Assembly: GCA_013697265.1 (NCBI GenBank)
Contig: JACCXE010000364.1
Coordinates: 1 to 9,850 of the forward strand
Length of the DNA stretch: 9,850 bases
Source: Actinomycetota bacterium
GTDB taxonomy: Bacteria > Actinomycetota > Acidimicrobiia > Acidimicrobiales > JACCXE01
Direction of reading: 5' to 3'
Below the pieces are notes generated by a model. It made no database searches and was not told where the DNA came from. It saw only the letters and a program-made list of their open reading frames with translations. This document shows, one piece after another, positions 7,369 to 9,850 of the stretch. A program made the translations under genes and the position numbers. Positions within the stretch are counted from its first letter, which is position 1. Each line of letters starts with the position of its first letter.

Positions 7369-8726
7369 CAGTCCGGTTTGTAGTCATCGGCGGGGGGCCT
7401 GCGGGAGTCCAGGCGGCCAGTTGGGGAGCTCGGCTCGGGGCCGAGGTCACAGTGGTCGAGCGCGAAGTGCTGGGCGGTGCTGCGAACCTTTGGGACTGCA
7501 TTCCGTCCAAAGCGATGATCGCGACCGGTGGCGAAATGACCTCGGCCCGTCGGGCCCAGAGCATGGGCTTGCACGCCCTGGAAGCCAAGCCCGACTTCGA
7601 CGCGCTGCGCGGTCGTATCGGCGCGATCACCGAGCACCTCAACGTGTCGCAGACCGAATTGTTGCAAAGCCAAGGCGTGCACTTGCTGCACGGCAGCGGA
7701 CGACTGTCGGGCCCTCATGGCGTGATCGTCGACACTGATACGGGTCAGCACGAACTTGAAGCCGATGCGATCTTGATCGCGACAGGCAGCCGTCCGCGGC
7801 TACCCGACTGGGCACCGATCGACGGCGAGCGCGTGCTCATCACGCGTCAGGCCTACCCGCCGGCCGAGTTGCCCGAGCACCTCATCGTGGTCGGCTCGGG
7901 TGTGACCGGCGTTGAGTTCGTGCACATGTTCCGCTCGTTCGGGTCGAAGGTCACGCTGATAGTGAGCCGCCAGCAAGTGCTGCCCGGTAAAGACCCGGAA
8001 GTCGCGGCCGCGCTCGAAGACGACTTCCTGCGCAGCGGCGTGGTGTTGTTGAAAGGCGCTCGAGCCAGCGGCATCGAGCGTGCCGGCAGCGAGGTCACGG
8101 TGTCGTGTGAGGACGGCCGCAAGGTTGTGGGGTCGCATGTGCTTCTCGCGATCGGATCGGTGCCCAACTCGAGTGGCCTGGGCCTTGAGGAAGCCGGCGT
8201 CACCGTCGACGCCAACGGCTACGTGCCGGTGAACCAGCACTGCGTAACCAACCTCAGCCACGTGTACGCCGCGGGCGACGTGTCGGGCCGGTTGCCACTG
8301 GCCTCGGTGGCGTCGGTGCAAGGGCGCAAGGTGGCCGAGCACGTAATGGGGCTGCATACGCGTGAGCACCGTCACCTCGACTACGACAAGGCGGCCTCGG
8401 CGATATTTACCGAACCCGAAATCGCCGACGTCGGCTTGGCCGAAGCCGAGGCGTTCGCCATCGGCCGCAAGCTGCGGGTCACGAAGGTGCCATTCGCGGC
8501 CAACGCTCGCGCACTGATCGACGGCGATCCGCGCGGATTCGTGAAGATCTTGAGTGACCCGAACACGGGTGTGGTGCTGGGCGGTTCCATCGTGGGGCGG
8601 GGCGCGGCCGAACTGATTTCGGTGCTCGCGCTGGCCGTTACCGCGAATCTCAAAGTCACCGACATCGTCGAGTCGCTGTTGGTGCACCCGGCCCTTGCCG
8701 AAGCGCTCGCCGACGCCGCCGAGTAG
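7365..8726 (+). CDS. lpdA: LpdA-like flavoprotein, disulfide-reductase fold lacking the first redox cysteine
   Basis: This 453-residue FAD protein has the two-dinucleotide-binding-domain fold of dihydrolipoamide dehydrogenase. FAD motif: VVIGGGPAG near 6-14; NAD(P) motif: VVGSGVTGVEF near 175-185; second FAD motif: YAAGD at 301-305; C-terminal dimerisation domain from about 342. In true lipoamide dehydrogenases the active site is GGxCxxxxC; here it is GGAANLWDCIPSK, so the first cysteine is Ala40 and only Cys45 remains. M. tuberculosis LpdA (Rv3303c), an NAD(P)H:quinone reductase, shows the same loss. Unlike that protein as I recall it, His441 and Glu446 of the canonical HPxxxE dyad remain. 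The segment after the second NAD(P) strand reads IVSRQQ, with no acidic residue at the ribose-binding position, which hints at NADPH. The GTG start at 7365 gives the FAD motif its normal N-terminal place and overlaps the mutase stop (GTGA). The same frame is open upstream but lies inside the mutase gene. Confidence 0.87.
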   Translation: MTVRFVVIGGGPAGVQAASWGARLGAEVTVVEREVLGGAANLWDCIPSKAMIATGGEMTSARRAQSMGLHALEAKPDFDALRGRIGAITEHLNVSQTELLQSQGVHLLHGSGRLSGPHGVIVDTDTGQHELEADAILIATGSRPRLPDWAPIDGERVLITRQAYPPAELPEHLIVVGSGVTGVEFVHMFRSFGSKVTLIVSRQQVLPGKDPEVAAALEDDFLRSGVVLLKGARASGIERAGSEVTVSCEDGRKVVGSHVLLAIGSVPNSSGLGLEEAGVTVDANGYVPVNQHCVTNLSHVYAAGDVSGRLPLASVASVQGRKVAEHVMGLHTREHRHLDYDKAASAIFTEPEIADVGLAEAEAFAIGRKLRVTKVPFAANARALIDGDPRGFVKILSDPNTGVVLGGSIVGRGAAELISVLALAVTANLKVTDIVESLLVHPALAEALADAAE

Positions 8727-9654
8727 GCGCCTCGCCGCGCTGTTGGCGGTCGCCGCGGCGCTAACCAGCTGCACCCGCGAAGACGTCGGCGAGAATCGGC
8801 CGAGAGCGACTACGCGCCGCTCCGCCGCGGCTGCCACGGCTTCCTCAACGATCGCGGTCGGCGACGACAGCCCGCTGATCGTGGCCGCCGGCGACGTGGC
8901 TTGTCGCGCTGGTATGCCACCTGGGTCCGGGCAGTGCCAGCAGGAGGCGACTGCGGCGCTGATCGAGTCGATGCACCCGGCGGCCGTGTTGGCCGTGGGT
9001 GACCTTCAGTACGAGCGGGGTGAGAAGGCAAACTTCGACTCGTCGTACGCCGCCAGTTGGGGCCGCTTCAAGGGCATCACCCACCCGGCGGTTGGCAACC
9101 ACGAGTGGGCCACGTCGAACGCGTCGGGTTACCGCACCTACTTCCCGAGCGCGGTTGCCGGTGGTCGCACCTACTACTCCTTCGACGTCGGCAATTGGCA
9201 TCTGATCGCGCTTGATTCCAACTGCCGCAGCGTCGGGGGCTGCCAAGCCGGCTCGCCTCAGGAGGGCTGGTTACGGGCCGACCTCGTTGCCCATCCCGAT
9301 CGATGCACGCTCGCGTACTGGCATCACCCCCGCTGGTCGTCGGGCTACCACCACAGCGACGACGGGTACGACGCGTTCTGGCAGGCGCTCGCCGGCGCCG
9401 GCGCGGACATCGTGATTAGCGGCCACGACCATCACTACGAACGGTTCGGCCCGGACCGCGGCATCCGTCAGTTCGTGGTGGGCACCGGCGGCCGAAGTCT
9501 CTACCCGGTGTTCGGGCTCGAACGGCGCAGCGAGGTGCGCGACAGCAACACGTTCGGCGTGCTCGCGCTGCGCCTAGGTGAAAGCGGCTACAGCTGGCGG
9601 TTCCTGCCCGCGGCCGGCGGGACGTTTACCGATGAGGGGTCAGCTGGCTGCTGA
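8695..9654 (+). CDS. Predicted lipoprotein metallophosphoesterase, purple acid phosphatase type
   Basis: Probably an exported, membrane-anchored phosphatase or phosphodiesterase with a dinuclear metal site. With the TTG start at 8695 the protein begins with a basic n-region (KR, RR), a hydrophobic stretch LAALLAVAAALTS and a lipobox LTSC with Cys26 as the predicted lipidation site. A Thr/Ala/Ser/Arg-rich linker runs to about 58. All five purple-acid-phosphatase-type metal motifs follow: GD (D67), GDLQY (D103, Y106), GNHE (N135, H136), WHHP (H210/H211) and GHDH (H244, H246), the last within GHDHHYER. Tyr106 is the ligand that gives this family its colour. The six cysteines after Cys26 (70, 81, 177, 183, 204, 319) are an even number, which fits disulfides outside the cytoplasm. 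A TTG start is unusual, but the next in-frame candidate (TTG at 8743) would destroy the signal peptide. The start lies 32 bp inside lpdA. The true substrate is unknown. Confidence 0.85.
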   Translation: MPKRSPTPPSRRLAALLAVAAALTSCTREDVGENRPRATTRRSAAAATASSTIAVGDDSPLIVAAGDVACRAGMPPGSGQCQQEATAALIESMHPAAVLAVGDLQYERGEKANFDSSYAASWGRFKGITHPAVGNHEWATSNASGYRTYFPSAVAGGRTYYSFDVGNWHLIALDSNCRSVGGCQAGSPQEGWLRADLVAHPDRCTLAYWHHPRWSSGYHHSDDGYDAFWQALAGAGADIVISGHDHHYERFGPDRGIRQFVVGTGGRSLYPVFGLERRSEVRDSNTFGVLALRLGESGYSWRFLPAAGGTFTDEGSAGC

Positions 9655-9664
9655 TTGCGTTGAG

Positions 9665-9695
9665 CGCGGCGCGCTCCTAACGCATGCGCGCCGCG
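9665..9695. terminator. Putative bidirectional terminator hairpin between convergent genes
   Basis: CGCGGCGCGC (9665-9674) and GCGCGCCGCG (9686-9695) form a perfect 10 bp GC-only stem with an 11-base loop. It starts 10 bp after the phosphatase stop and carries the stop codon of the minus-strand amidase in its loop. Neither side has a T-tract, so it would be one of the U-less hairpins described in actinobacteria. Placement between two converging genes supports a shared terminator. The downstream arm is also amidase coding sequence, so part of the symmetry could be chance. Confidence 0.55.
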
Positions 9696-9850
9696 ACCTG
9701 GTTACGCACCGCCGGCATTGTGGCGTAGAAAGCGCCGCCCGGGCAATCGGTAGTGCCGACGTCGCGGTGCCCGCCGATGTTGGCGAACACCTTTTCGGTA
9801 CCACTCACCGGATTTCTGTAGCGCGACGCGCCGTTCGGATCGATGTGGTG
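9677..9850 (-). CDS. Peptidoglycan amidase / PGRP domain protein, C-terminal part (partial)
   Basis: The minus strand is open from the right edge to TAG at 9677-9679, giving 57 residues. It contains GHRDVGTTDCPGGAFYA, the classic C-terminal zinc-site signature of N-acetylmuramoyl-L-alanine amidases of the Amidase_2/PGRP family. The His-to-Cys spacing of eight equals that of T7 lysozyme His122/Cys130. A preceding GG and the closing helix PAVRNQVAARMR also fit. The family cleaves the amide bond between N-acetylmuramic acid and L-alanine in peptidoglycan, and is usually exported. The first zinc His, any signal peptide and other domains lie outside the window. The gene converges on the phosphatase gene with a 22 bp gap. 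Confidence 0.88.
   Translation of the reverse strand, partial: HHIDPNGASRYRNPVSGTEKVFANIGGHRDVGTTDCPGGAFYATMPAVRNQVAARMR

Noticed and set aside
6618..8726. A 702-codon open frame that would extend the LpdA-like protein upstream by 249 residues
   Set aside because: The extension is the out-of-frame reading of the mutase gene and is Arg/Gly-rich. The FAD motif VVIGGGPAG belongs at the protein N-terminus, and GTG 7365 with a GTGA overlap explains the start.
7369..8726. A B12-binding domain for the mutase downstream of its stop
   Set aside because: The next gene shows dinucleotide-binding flavoprotein motifs throughout and has no DxHxxG cobalamin signature.

Overview
The window is GC-rich, tightly packed bacterial DNA: almost every base is coding, gene ends overlap by 1-32 bp, GTG and TTG starts are used, and several -10-like hexamers sit right at start codons with no Shine-Dalgarno sequence. 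Together with the gene set (a KorAB pair with a fused gamma-alpha subunit, a flavoprotein resembling mycobacterial LpdA, and a MoeZ-like rhodanese/E1 protein) this points to a high-GC actinobacterium, possibly an Acidimicrobiia-like lineage. The lineage is inference. It looks like an ordinary metabolic chromosome region; I see no mobile element, tRNA, rRNA, CRISPR array or defence system.

Layout. Bases 2-97 hold the last codons of an unrecognised gene, joined by an ATGA overlap to a Sir2-family NAD-dependent protein deacylase (94-855). A nitroreductase-family flavoprotein (840-1439, minus strand) converges on the sirtuin with a 16 bp overlap. The 122 bp gap 1440-1561 is a divergent promoter region with inverted repeats. 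A sulfur-carrier activating enzyme follows (1562-2734), with its rhodanese domain at the N-terminus and its MoeB/ThiF domain at the C-terminus, the reverse of classical MoeZ. After an 82 bp leader come korA and korB (2817-4703, 4703-5725), the two subunits of a CoA-dependent 2-oxoacid (most likely 2-oxoglutarate):ferredoxin oxidoreductase. After a 53 bp gap comes a run of overlapping genes: the large subunit of a split methylmalonyl-CoA mutase family enzyme (5779-7368), an LpdA-like flavoprotein disulfide reductase homologue lacking its first redox cysteine (7365-8726), and a predicted lipoprotein of the purple-acid-phosphatase type (8695-9654). A perfect 10 bp inverted repeat closes the plus-strand run. 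The C-terminal 57 codons of a zinc peptidoglycan amidase (9677-9850, minus strand) end inside its loop.

How the genes fit together. KorAB makes or consumes succinyl-CoA using ferredoxin, and the adjacent mutase most likely interconverts succinyl-CoA and methylmalonyl-CoA, so the centre of the window looks like a succinyl-CoA node linking the TCA cycle to propionyl-CoA metabolism. The B12-binding mutase subunit, the epimerase, the mutase chaperone and a ferredoxin are not in the window. The main points worth following up are the reversed domain order of the MoeZ-like protein, the mixed active site of the LpdA-like protein, the split mutase with methylmalonyl-type specificity residues, and the leaderless-style promoters.
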